The notes beneath the pieces are model-generated. The model did no database searches. It worked only from the letters and a program-made list of their open reading frames with translations, and was not told the DNA's origin. A program made the translations under genes and the position numbers. This document shows, one piece after another, positions 17,968 to 26,046 of a stretch of DNA of 64,000 nt. Source of the DNA: an uncultured Bacteroidales bacterium (GTDB lineage: Bacteria; Bacteroidota; Bacteroidia; Bacteroidales; WCHB1-69); contig CAKUVI010000002.1 in assembly GCA_934699095.1 (NCBI GenBank), positions 313,046 to 377,045 on the forward strand. The letters run 5' to 3'. The stretch's first letter is position 1. Each line of letters opens with the position of its first letter.

Positions 17968-20900
17968 AGAGGCCTTTTTTCACCTCGTCAATCATGATCC
18001 ACGCTTTCTCGCCGGGGGCGGCGTGCCAATCCGGCAGCTTTTCCACCGGCTCTGCCTCGATGCGGATGTATTTCACCCCTTTGCCCGGGATTTTGTGACG
18101 CAGGATGCAGACCCGCGGCTTGTCGTTCTCCTTCAACGCCGGGTCGAAGGGCAGCGCGACCTCCTCGGGCTGACTGTACTTCCTGCCGTTCTTTGAGTAC
18201 GACACCAACACCTTCTGCGGCATAAAGACCCACTGCGACGGGTGGTGAGCGAAACTGAGGGTGACGGTCAGCGAATCAGATTTGCTTTTTCCTGTTTCGC
18301 AATTCATTATCATAGGATTCCCGAAGTAACCAATCCATCCGTCACGATAGTCGGCAGGGTTGCCAATTTTCCAGTCGGATAGGGTTTTCTTTGTTTCATA
18401 ATCGTATGGTTCGTCTGCCGGGCTAATATAGGTGATACTCCATGATAATGGTTTGTGGCTAATGGTTTTATCGCAAGGAGTCCAAAAGCAACCCGACAAA
18501 TATGGAATTTCTGTTTCCATAAGCGGCTCCTCACAGACTTTTAAATGCAGATTAAATCCATATAGATGTTGGTTGACAAGCAAATCTTTGTGGGCAACTC
18601 CTGGGCCACAAGTGGCCGTACCCAATCCAGATTGCTTAAAGTCAATATTAAAGGTATAATATTCAAACTGATTCAACTCATTGGTGTGTTTTGCTTGCCC
18701 AATATCATCGTCCGAATAGGGGTAGATGCTGAACTGGCAATTTCGATGATCTACTTGGGCTGAGAGCATCTGCCGATGGTCTTTATCTAATAAAGACACA
18801 TAGCGTGTTTCCATACGATTGCCCGCCGCCTGCGGACGCACGTAATGATGGAAAAGATCGTCCGTTGGCGCCTCGTAGTGTCCCACGAAGCCGCACGCTT
18901 GTCTGTCAGTGTATGTTTCTTGCGCATAGCCCACCCACTCGGTGGTGAACAACTCTTTCGACACTTTCATTTGTGCACCGATTTTGGTCAATAAGGGTAC
19001 CCAACGTGGTTCAACAATGGTAAATCCTACCAGAATATCACCCGATTGCGAAACAAAATACTGCTCTTCGGCCTCTATAACAATTTCACCTAAGGTGTTT
19101 TTGGCATCTTTTCTGATTTTCGCATAAAAAAACTTGGAGCCATTTTCGAATTTTTCGTCGCAAACAATCCATGTCAAACTGTCTAACCCGATGCGTCTCC
19201 AAAGTAACTCTCCATGACCATCCACATGGTCGTTATCGGTGGGCGGCCGCCAGAAATTGAGCCGCGGTCCGTCCACCACCACGGGCTTTCCGTCCTTCTC
19301 AATCGTGGAAATGCAACCCTGCGTCCGGTCAAACACGATTTTCGTCTGCCCGATGATGATATTCAGATCGTTTCCATTCCATTGATACTGAATAGTATCC
19401 TTTTCAAAACCAAGATTAGGTACATTAGGTTTTCGCGTCGGCACGGGCAGTTTGAACTGCTCGTAGGCGACCACGTGATTCCAGAAAGTGGAATCCTGTT
19501 TTTCTTTCATTAAATCTTTCTGCCATTGGGGACGAGAATAGGTTTTTGGTCCTAAATAAAAATCCACCATCACATCCCGTCCGGGAGCAACTGTGTCCAA
19601 ATCTCGCACAGCTTCAACAATTTCTTGCGGCATAGTGAAATAACTGGTGTCGTGTGGGGCAAGGTGCATCGGCACCATCGGAATGTAGCCAGAGAGTGGT
19701 TCTCCCGGCATTGGTGGCCGCAGAAAGCTGTCAGGATGCACCGCCGGTTCGTGTGCCACATCAGGACGCAATCTGTATAACAGTGTATATTCTTCCAAGT
19801 TACTGAAATCAAAGCGGTTGATGATGCGGAACTGCAACTTCTCCAAATCCACCGCCTCAATCTTGATGGGCTGATAGACTTTCCGCACCTCAGCCAACTG
19901 CGGGTGCGGTTTCCGGTCGGGATCCACCAGGCCGTTGATGCAGAAGTTGCCGTCGGAGGGCATGTTCTCCCCGAAGTCGCCACCGTAAGCATAGAACTCC
20001 CGGCCCTGCGCATCCTTCGTCAGCAGACCCTGATCGACCCAGTCCCAGATGCAGCCGCCCTGCAGCTGCGGGTACTTGTAGATAGTGTCCCAGTAGTTGG
20101 AGAGGCCGCCGCAGCTGTTGCCCATCGCGTGCGCGTACTCGCACATAATGAACGGGCGGGTCTGCGGCTTGCGGGCGTACTCGGCCAAGTAGTCCGCCGA
20201 TGGGTACATAATGGCCACGATGTCGGTGTTACGGTCGTAGAGGGCGCGCTCGTACTGCACGGGGCGGCTGCTGTCCTTGGCCTTCAGCCAGTCGTAGGCG
20301 GCCTCGTAGCAGACGCCGTTGCCCGACTCGTTGCCCAGCGACCAGACAATGACGCACGGGTGGTTCTTGTCGCGCTCGTACATATTGCGGACGCGCGCCA
20401 CCGTAGCCTCCTTGAAGTCAGCGCGTTTCGCCAACGATTTTTCCCCATAGCCCTGCGCGTGCGACTCGGCGTTGGCCTCGTCGATGACGTAGAGACCATA
20501 GTAGTCGCACAGGTTGTAAAATTCGGGGTTGTTGGGATAGTGGCTGGTGCGCACCGTGTTGATGTTGTTGGCCTTCATCAACAGGATGTCCTGCTCCATA
20601 CGCTCAACGGAAACCACGTGGCCCGTGCGCGGGTCGTGCTCGTGGCGGTTCACCCCGCGGATGGTCACGGGCACGCCGTTCACCTTCAAAAGCCCGTCTT
20701 CGATGCGGATGTTGCGGAAACCGATGTACATCGCCACATCATCGAGGGAATTGCCTTTGTCATCCTCCAGGATTACCCAAAGGGAATACAAATAGGGGTG
20801 TTCGGCATTCCAGGATTGCACATCGGGAACAACCATTTGGAAATGAAGGGTTTGTTTGCCGATATTGTGAAATTCAACGTTTGTGATTTTCCGTAGGGGC

Positions 20901-21772
20901 GAATAATTATTCGCCCCTACAACGTGGTCTTTCCACAATTCCACGACCGCACGGAATGTCTTGCCGTTGGAAATCGCATCCAAATTCTCCACCGTCACCT
21001 CCACATCCAAAACCCCGTTTTTGTACGTCGTATCCAAATCCGCCACCACCTTATAATCCAGGATGTGTGTTTTGGGTTGGGCGTAGATGGTAATGCAGCG
21101 CTCGATGCCGCTCAAGCGCCAGAAATCCTGGCACTCGAAGTAGGAACCGTCGCTCCACTTGAAGACCTGCAGGGCGATGAGATTGCGTTCCCCGAACTTC
21201 ACAAACTTGGTGATATCGAACTCGGAGTTGGTTTTGGAATCCTCGCTATAGCCCACGAATTCGCCGTTCACCCAAAGATAGAAGCAGGACTTCGCGCCCC
21301 CGATGTTGATAATCACCTGCTTGTCCTCCCACGTCTTGTCGATGTCCACCCACTTGCGGTAGCTGCCCACGGCGTTGCCCTTCACGGGGACTTTCGGTAA
21401 CTGGCTGTTATCGAAGTCGTTGGTTGTGTTCACATAGACGGGCACACCGTAGCCGTTGAGCTCCCAGTTGCCGGGCACAGGGATGGTGCCCCAGCCGCTG
21501 TCGTCGTAGTCGGTGCGGAAGAAGTCGGTCGGCCGCTCATCGGCGTTGGGCACGTGGTGGAACGCCCACCGGCCATCCATCGTAGAGACGCGATTCATCG
21601 CGTCGTTGCATTGGACGCGATGAATCGCGTCTCTACGATATTGCTGGATATTCGCCCGCGGGTAGAGTTTGTTCACCTCGAACACGGCGGGATCCTGCCA
21701 CTCGGTGAAGGTCTGCCCAAATAAATCCAGGCAACTAATAAATATACAAATGAATATCAAAGTCTTTTTCAT
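17966..21772 (-). CDS. lacZ: GH2 beta-galactosidase with an extra C-terminal module and in-frame palindromes
   Basis: A 1268-residue secreted glycoside hydrolase of family 2 (E. coli LacZ has 1023). Signal peptide MKKTLIFICIFISCLDLFG; sugar-binding domain to about residue 230 (PSNW-like VPGNWELNGYGVP), Ig-like domains, then a TIM barrel with acid/base Glu482 (VIVWSLGNES) and nucleophile Glu545 (PFIMCEYAHAMGNS). The beta-galactosidase small-chain domain spans about 800-1075. A further module at 1090-1268 ends like the F5/8-type C region of GH20 enzymes (EKLPDWHAAPGEKAWIMIDE). Two REP-like palindromes are translated in frame: residues 46-64 (21581-21637) and 285-293 (20893-20920). GC content varies strongly along the gene. 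It probably releases galactose from host or dietary glycans in the periplasm. The gene follows aroC after 34 bases. Confidence 0.9.
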   Translation of the reverse strand: MKKTLIFICIFISCLDLFGQTFTEWQDPAVFEVNKLYPRANIQQYRRDAIHRVQCNDAMNRVSTMDGRWAFHHVPNADERPTDFFRTDYDDSGWGTIPVPGNWELNGYGVPVYVNTTNDFDNSQLPKVPVKGNAVGSYRKWVDIDKTWEDKQVIINIGGAKSCFYLWVNGEFVGYSEDSKTNSEFDITKFVKFGERNLIALQVFKWSDGSYFECQDFWRLSGIERCITIYAQPKTHILDYKVVADLDTTYKNGVLDVEVTVENLDAISNGKTFRAVVELWKDHVVGANNYSPLRKITNVEFHNIGKQTLHFQMVVPDVQSWNAEHPYLYSLWVILEDDKGNSLDDVAMYIGFRNIRIEDGLLKVNGVPVTIRGVNRHEHDPRTGHVVSVERMEQDILLMKANNINTVRTSHYPNNPEFYNLCDYYGLYVIDEANAESHAQGYGEKSLAKRADFKEATVARVRNMYERDKNHPCVIVWSLGNESGNGVCYEAAYDWLKAKDSSRPVQYERALYDRNTDIVAIMYPSADYLAEYARKPQTRPFIMCEYAHAMGNSCGGLSNYWDTIYKYPQLQGGCIWDWVDQGLLTKDAQGREFYAYGGDFGENMPSDGNFCINGLVDPDRKPHPQLAEVRKVYQPIKIEAVDLEKLQFRIINRFDFSNLEEYTLLYRLRPDVAHEPAVHPDSFLRPPMPGEPLSGYIPMVPMHLAPHDTSYFTMPQEIVEAVRDLDTVAPGRDVMVDFYLGPKTYSRPQWQKDLMKEKQDSTFWNHVVAYEQFKLPVPTRKPNVPNLGFEKDTIQYQWNGNDLNIIIGQTKIVFDRTQGCISTIEKDGKPVVVDGPRLNFWRPPTDNDHVDGHGELLWRRIGLDSLTWIVCDEKFENGSKFFYAKIRKDAKNTLGEIVIEAEEQYFVSQSGDILVGFTIVEPRWVPLLTKIGAQMKVSKELFTTEWVGYAQETYTDRQACGFVGHYEAPTDDLFHHYVRPQAAGNRMETRYVSLLDKDHRQMLSAQVDHRNCQFSIYPYSDDDIGQAKHTNELNQFEYYTFNIDFKQSGLGTATCGPGVAHKDLLVNQHLYGFNLHLKVCEEPLMETEIPYLSGCFWTPCDKTISHKPLSWSITYISPADEPYDYETKKTLSDWKIGNPADYRDGWIGYFGNPMIMNCETGKSKSDSLTVTLSFAHHPSQWVFMPQKVLVSYSKNGRKYSQPEEVALPFDPALKENDKPRVCILRHKIPGKGVKYIRIEAEPVEKLPDWHAAPGEKAWIMIDEVKKGL
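20893..20920. repeat. 28-base perfect palindrome inside the beta-galactosidase frame
   Basis: GTAGGGGCGAATAA with its exact complement TTATTCGCCCCTAC, no loop. It is read in frame as residues 285-293 (VGANNYSPL) in a loop of an Ig-like domain. The look of the element (GTAGGGGCG ends) is that of dispersed REP-type repeats. Confidence 0.9.
21581..21637. repeat. 24-bp perfect inverted repeat inside the beta-galactosidase frame
   Basis: CGTAGAGACGCGATTCATCG plus CGTC at 21581-21604, a 9-base loop, and its perfect complement at 21614-21637. It encodes residues 46-64; the arms are read as RRDAIHRV and DAMNRVST. Each arm also contains the shorter palindrome CGCGATTCATCGCG with two mismatches at its centre. 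The GAGACGC arm is shared with the intergenic palindrome at 1267-1288. Confidence 0.92.
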
Positions 21773-21806
21773 GTTGCAAAACTACAACAATTTTCAATTT
21801 ATAGAC

Positions 21807-22736
21807 TCATAAAAGCATAAAATCTATAGTTACGATTGCTGCCATAGCTTCCACAACAGGCAATACACGCGGGGCAACGCACAGGTCGTTGCGATCGGAG
21901 CCGCGCATAATGCAACGCTTCCCATTATAGTCGATCGTCTCTCTATCGAACCGCACAGACGGTATAGGCTTGAAGGCCACTCTGAAACACACATCCTCAC
22001 CATTAGTGATACCTGCCTGCACTCCCCCATCATTGTTTGACTGGAATGAAAAGTCGGGATTCTGAATATCGTGAAACTCAATACCTGACATATTGGCCGC
22101 GTTTATACCGGCGCCAAGTTCAAAAGACTTGGCCGCATTGATGGACATCATCGCGTAAGCGAGCCTCGCAGAGAATTTGTCATAGACAGGCTCTCCAAGT
22201 CCGGCTGGAAGCCCATGAACAGTACATTCCACAAGGGCGCCGACAGAGTCGCCTTCTCTTTTGGGTGTCGCCTTGGAGACGACCTTCGAGGTAAAAGAGA
22301 CACCTCTCTCATTGAGCCACAGTTTAGCAATGGCACCGGCCACCACCCTGCACGCCGTCTGACGTGCAGAAGCTCTTCCGCAAAGTTCATTATCCTTAAA
22401 TCCGTACTTCTTCATATATACATACGAAGCATGTGACGGCTTTATCAAATACCTGTTGGATTCGTTAATTATGACATCTTCGTTACGGATATGGAATCGT
22501 ATGGGTTCTCCGGTAGAGTATCCATCCGCAATTCCTGACTCAAACACTACAACATCTGATTCGCGACGGCGTGTCGAAGATGGATCGTCATTAGGGGAGC
22601 GGCGTCGAAGTTCCTCTGCAATGTATCTCTCGTCAATATGCAACCCTCGCGGACACCCTTCTATCTCCCCCCACAGGGAAGTTCCGTGGGTGTCGCCACC
22701 GTCAGTGATTCTGAAAATATGTCCAAACGAATCCAT
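21807..22736 (-). CDS. aroC: Chorismate synthase, short divergent form
   Basis: A 309-residue protein clearly of the chorismate synthase family, which turns EPSP into chorismate using reduced FMN. Recognisable motifs: GDTHG in place of the usual GESHG (catalytic His kept), RRRESD, KPSHASYVY, CGRASARQTACRVVAGAIAK, GLGEPVYDK and the C-terminal PRVLPVVEAMAAIVTIDF. It is about 45-50 residues shorter than the usual 355-360; the loss is mostly the region between the ARQTA helix and GDSVG. The pattern is conserved enough that I expect a working enzyme, but the R-PGQS region is altered (RRRSPNDDPS). It starts 14 bases after the esterase-LysM gene. Confidence 0.88.
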   Translation of the reverse strand: MDSFGHIFRITDGGDTHGTSLWGEIEGCPRGLHIDERYIAEELRRRSPNDDPSSTRRRESDVVVFESGIADGYSTGEPIRFHIRNEDVIINESNRYLIKPSHASYVYMKKYGFKDNELCGRASARQTACRVVAGAIAKLWLNERGVSFTSKVVSKATPKREGDSVGALVECTVHGLPAGLGEPVYDKFSARLAYAMMSINAAKSFELGAGINAANMSGIEFHDIQNPDFSFQSNNDGGVQAGITNGEDVCFRVAFKPIPSVRFDRETIDYNGKRCIMRGSDRNDLCVAPRVLPVVEAMAAIVTIDFMLL

Positions 22737-22750
22737 TATCTGAACCTTAA

Positions 22751-23836
22751 TTACCTTACCTTAAGCTTTCTCCCGATTTGAAGAGTAGTGGTTTCCTTTA
22801 TTTTATTGAGTTTACACAGTTTTGCCACTGTTGTATGATGTTTTTTTGCAATTGAATAGAGGGTATCACCTTTTTTTATCGTATGATATGTTGATTTAGG
22901 TTTGGGCTGAGCTACCGGCTTAGGTTGGGTCTGCGGTTGCTGAGGCTGGGTGTTTGATTGAGTGGGAGTTGTTGCAACGTCATCCTCCCAATCGTCAGTT
23001 CTGCGCATATCATTCTCATTTCTCGAATACGTCTTTACCACAATATTATTGGAGTTGCGATTAATATTCTGGTATGCGCGGTCCATATCTTGGATTTTGA
23101 TACTGACATCTGTGTTTACTTTCTTAGGATTGTCAGTCTTTGAATGGGAGAAAAGCCATTGGTAAGTTTCTTCCAAGTAAAAGAGTCGAGCCAATTGAGA
23201 ATGGTTTACGCCGTGCCATTTGTCGAAGCGCAGAAGGTCTGTTTTGCCACACTGTTTCATAGTGTTCACAATATCTTGTGCGCGGTCAACCGGCACAGCC
23301 CTATCTGCCGTACCGTGTATAATCCAAAGGGGAACTTCATTGAGTTTGCAGAGATCCTTGCGTATGGTGCCGCCGCAGAGTTCCATAGAGGCGGCTATTC
23401 TCTCGCCATGAGACGCAAGATATTCGATTGTACCGAAGCCACCCAGACTCATACCGATAAGGTATATCCTATTTGTATCCAAGTCGTACTTTTTAAGGGC
23501 CCAATTCAAGATATTGTCAACCTTGTCGGCGTTCCAAGGTCCGCCGGGGTTCTGAGGTGCAATAATGATGGCATTGATATCCCGTCCCATTGATATCGCA
23601 TCCAAACAACCGTATTTACGGACTTTGTTGAGGTCAGTGCCACACAGGCTCGCACCATGCAGAAATATAAGCACGGGCATCGAAGACTCCCTGCTCTCAT
23701 AAGTATCCGGCTCAGAAATCCAAAAATTGTAGCCGTCTTTCACTACGTTTTTATGGGAAGTCAGGGTATAAGTAGTCTGTGAAAAGACTGTTGTAATGAG
23801 CGATATTAGTGCAAGTACTACTGTTATTTTCTTCAT
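22751..23836 (-). CDS. Secreted alpha/beta-hydrolase (esterase) with C-terminal LysM domain
   Basis: A 361-residue exported protein. The signal peptide starts MKKITVVLALISLITTVFSQ; an ATG 9 bases upstream is also possible. Residues 25-225 form an esterase domain of the feruloyl-esterase/phospholipase type, with HGASLCG oxyanion region, nucleophile Ser in GMSLGGFG, Asp in GTADRAVP and His in GVNHSQ, so the triad is complete. A Pro/Gln-rich linker (QPQQPQTQPKPVAQPKPK) leads to a C-terminal LysM domain (YHTIKKGDTLYSIAKKHHTT), which binds peptidoglycan or chitin-like glycans. The esterase substrate is unknown. It lies 24 bases after fusA on the same strand. Confidence 0.85.
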   Translation of the reverse strand: MKKITVVLALISLITTVFSQTTYTLTSHKNVVKDGYNFWISEPDTYESRESSMPVLIFLHGASLCGTDLNKVRKYGCLDAISMGRDINAIIIAPQNPGGPWNADKVDNILNWALKKYDLDTNRIYLIGMSLGGFGTIEYLASHGERIAASMELCGGTIRKDLCKLNEVPLWIIHGTADRAVPVDRAQDIVNTMKQCGKTDLLRFDKWHGVNHSQLARLFYLEETYQWLFSHSKTDNPKKVNTDVSIKIQDMDRAYQNINRNSNNIVVKTYSRNENDMRRTDDWEDDVATTPTQSNTQPQQPQTQPKPVAQPKPKSTYHTIKKGDTLYSIAKKHHTTVAKLCKLNKIKETTTLQIGRKLKVR

Positions 23837-23860
23837 TCTCAACATGTTTTAGTCCTTTAT

Positions 23861-25927
23861 CTATTCTTTTCTGCGGGCAGCCACAATCTCTTCCTGTTTT
23901 GCTGCCGGCATCTTCATATATTGGTAGAATTCCATCGAATAATTTGCCCTGCCGCTTGTAACGTTGCGCAATGCAGTTGCATAGCCGAACATTTCGGCCA
24001 AAGGGATGAAGCCGTCAAGTTTTTGAGAGCCCTTGCGGAAACGGCGCATGCTTTCTATGCGGCCACGTCGTTTAGTAATATCACGTGTTATGTTTCCGAT
24101 GTATTCATCAGGAGTGTTCACTTCCACTTTCATCACAGGTTCCAAAAGCACAGGTTTCATTTTGCTATAAGCTTGTTTGAAACACTGGGCGGCACAAAGC
24201 TGGAACGCCATATCGCTGGAATCTACGGGATGGAACGAACCGTCAACGAGAACGCAGCGTACATCCACGACTGGATATCCGGCCAATGGACTCTTCTCCA
24301 TAGCGGCGCGAAGGCCTTTTTCGATAGAAGGCATATACTCTTTGGGTACTACCCCACCCTTCGTGACATCAACAAACTCAAAGCCTTTGCCCTCATTGGG
24401 CTCGAAACGAATAACAGTGTGGGCATATTGTCCATGGCCACCGCTTTGCTTAACGTGCTTATAATTGCTCTCGTATTCTTGGGTTATGGCTTCACGGAAC
24501 GACACGCTTGGTGCGCCTACCTCTATCGGAACCTTGAACTCGTCTTTCAGGCGCTCAACAATAATCTCGAGGTGAAGCTCACCCATACCGGATATGATGG
24601 TTTCTTCAGTCTCATCGTCATAATGGGCATGGAATGAAGGGTCTTCGTTGCTGAGCTTTGCCAAGGCCTCGCCTAACTTGTCGCGGTTCTTCAGATCTGT
24701 AGGCGTCACTTTCATTTCAATAACAGCAGGCGGAACATGGATTGACTCCAAAACGACAGGCTGCTTTTCATCGCATAGAGTATCGCCGGTGCGTGTGTAT
24801 TTCATACCGACAAGTGCGATGATTTCGCCGGCTCCTGCCTCTGAAATCTCTTCCCTGTCTTTCGCTTTGATACGGAAAATTCTTCCAACACGCTCATTCT
24901 TATCCTTGTTGGTATTGTAAAGGCTCATTCCATTTGTCAACTTGCCGCTGAAAATCCTGATGAAAGTCTGCTGACCCACATACGGGTCGTTTATCAGTTT
25001 GAAAGCCAACGCTGTAAACGGTTCATTCACAGAAGGTCTGAGTTCGTATGTCTTGTCTTCCTGATAAGGATCGTGTGCGAAAACGGTGCCTATATCTGTA
25101 GGTGATGGCAGGTAGTCAACAACAGCGTCCAAAAGTGGTTGGATGCCCTTGTTTTTGTATGCTGCACCGCACAACACAGGTGTAATCATAAGTTTCAGTG
25201 TGACTTCGCGGAGCGCTTTTTTCAGCATCTCTTCATCTATAGGTTTGTCTTCAAGGTAGAGTTCTGCAATTTCATCATTAAAGTCAGCCACCTTTTCAAT
25301 CATATTTTTCCTGGCGTTTTGTGCGGCTTCGGCATATTCAGCGGGAATATCGTTCTCAAAGACCTCTTTTTCCGAGAAAGTAAGGGCTTTCATCTTCACG
25401 AGGTCAATACATCCCACGAAATCGCTCTCCTGCCCCATAGGAATCTGGATAGGAGTTGCATTAGTGCCGAGATATTTCTCCATCTGGCTGATAACTTCAT
25501 TGAAATCGGCGCCGGTGCGGTCCATCTTGTTCACGAAGGCGATTCGCGGCACGCGATACTTGTCGGCCTGATTCCATACAGTCTCACTTTGAGGCTCAAC
25601 ACCGCCCACGGCACAGAACACAGCCACCATGCCATCGATAACACGTAGGGAACGCTCCACCTCAATAGTGAAATCAACGTGACCGGGAGTGTCTATAAGA
25701 TTAATCTGATGACCTTTCCATTCGGCTGTAATTGAAGCAGATGCGATTGTGATACCACGTTCTTGCTCTTGCTTCATGAAATCCATTGTAGCCTGACCAT
25801 CATGGGTCTCCCCAACCTTTCTGTTCACACCCGTAAAGTACAAAATCCGCTCAGAACATGTGGTTTTACCGGCATCAATATGCGCTGCAATGCCAATATT
25901 TCTTAATTTTGATATGCTTTTTATCAT
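23861..25927 (-). CDS. fusA: Translation elongation factor G
   Basis: A 688-residue translational GTPase that moves the ribosome after peptide transfer. All G motifs are intact: AHIDAGKTT (G1), the switch I region EQERGITI, DTPGH (G3) and NKMD (G4). Domains II-V follow, with the typical GGHGQYAHTVIRFEP and a domain V ending in GYATALRNVTSGRANYSMEF. No ribosomal-protein genes or tuf are near, so this is not the str-operon copy layout; it could be the only EF-G moved out, or a second EF-G. It is unlike the GTPase-deficient EF-G2 of Bacteroides, which lacks these G motifs. The -7 box is at 25975-25982, about 50 bases upstream. Confidence 0.94.
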   Translation of the reverse strand: MIKSISKLRNIGIAAHIDAGKTTCSERILYFTGVNRKVGETHDGQATMDFMKQEQERGITIASASITAEWKGHQINLIDTPGHVDFTIEVERSLRVIDGMVAVFCAVGGVEPQSETVWNQADKYRVPRIAFVNKMDRTGADFNEVISQMEKYLGTNATPIQIPMGQESDFVGCIDLVKMKALTFSEKEVFENDIPAEYAEAAQNARKNMIEKVADFNDEIAELYLEDKPIDEEMLKKALREVTLKLMITPVLCGAAYKNKGIQPLLDAVVDYLPSPTDIGTVFAHDPYQEDKTYELRPSVNEPFTALAFKLINDPYVGQQTFIRIFSGKLTNGMSLYNTNKDKNERVGRIFRIKAKDREEISEAGAGEIIALVGMKYTRTGDTLCDEKQPVVLESIHVPPAVIEMKVTPTDLKNRDKLGEALAKLSNEDPSFHAHYDDETEETIISGMGELHLEIIVERLKDEFKVPIEVGAPSVSFREAITQEYESNYKHVKQSGGHGQYAHTVIRFEPNEGKGFEFVDVTKGGVVPKEYMPSIEKGLRAAMEKSPLAGYPVVDVRCVLVDGSFHPVDSSDMAFQLCAAQCFKQAYSKMKPVLLEPVMKVEVNTPDEYIGNITRDITKRRGRIESMRRFRKGSQKLDGFIPLAEMFGYATALRNVTSGRANYSMEFYQYMKMPAAKQEEIVAARRKE

Positions 25928-25974
25928 ACAACTATTTAATAATCAATATTTTAGGTTAAAAAAAATAATGACTG

Positions 25975-25982
25975 CAAAGATA
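25975..25982 (-). promoter_or_regulatory. Promoter -7 box (TATCTTTG) for fusA
   Basis: TAnnTTTG match on the minus strand, 47 bases before the fusA ATG. Confidence 0.65.
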
Positions 25983-26046
25983 GCAAAAATAATGATTGCT
26001 GTCGGGTTTTAAATATCTATCAGATAAAAAAAACAAACAGCCAAAA

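Noticed and set aside
19904..20896. 330-codon open frame on the plus strand, antisense to the beta-galactosidase gene
   Set aside because: It mirrors a GC-rich part of a strongly supported GH2 gene, has Val/His/Ala-rich low-information content and covers the catalytic region of the real gene.
21777..21784. TAGTTTTG on the minus strand, five bases before the beta-galactosidase ATG
   Set aside because: The transcript would begin at or within the start codon; more likely chance in AT-rich DNA, though a leaderless mRNA cannot be excluded.
23921..24637. 238-codon open frame antisense to fusA
   Set aside because: Complement of conserved EF-G domains IV-V; no independent evidence.
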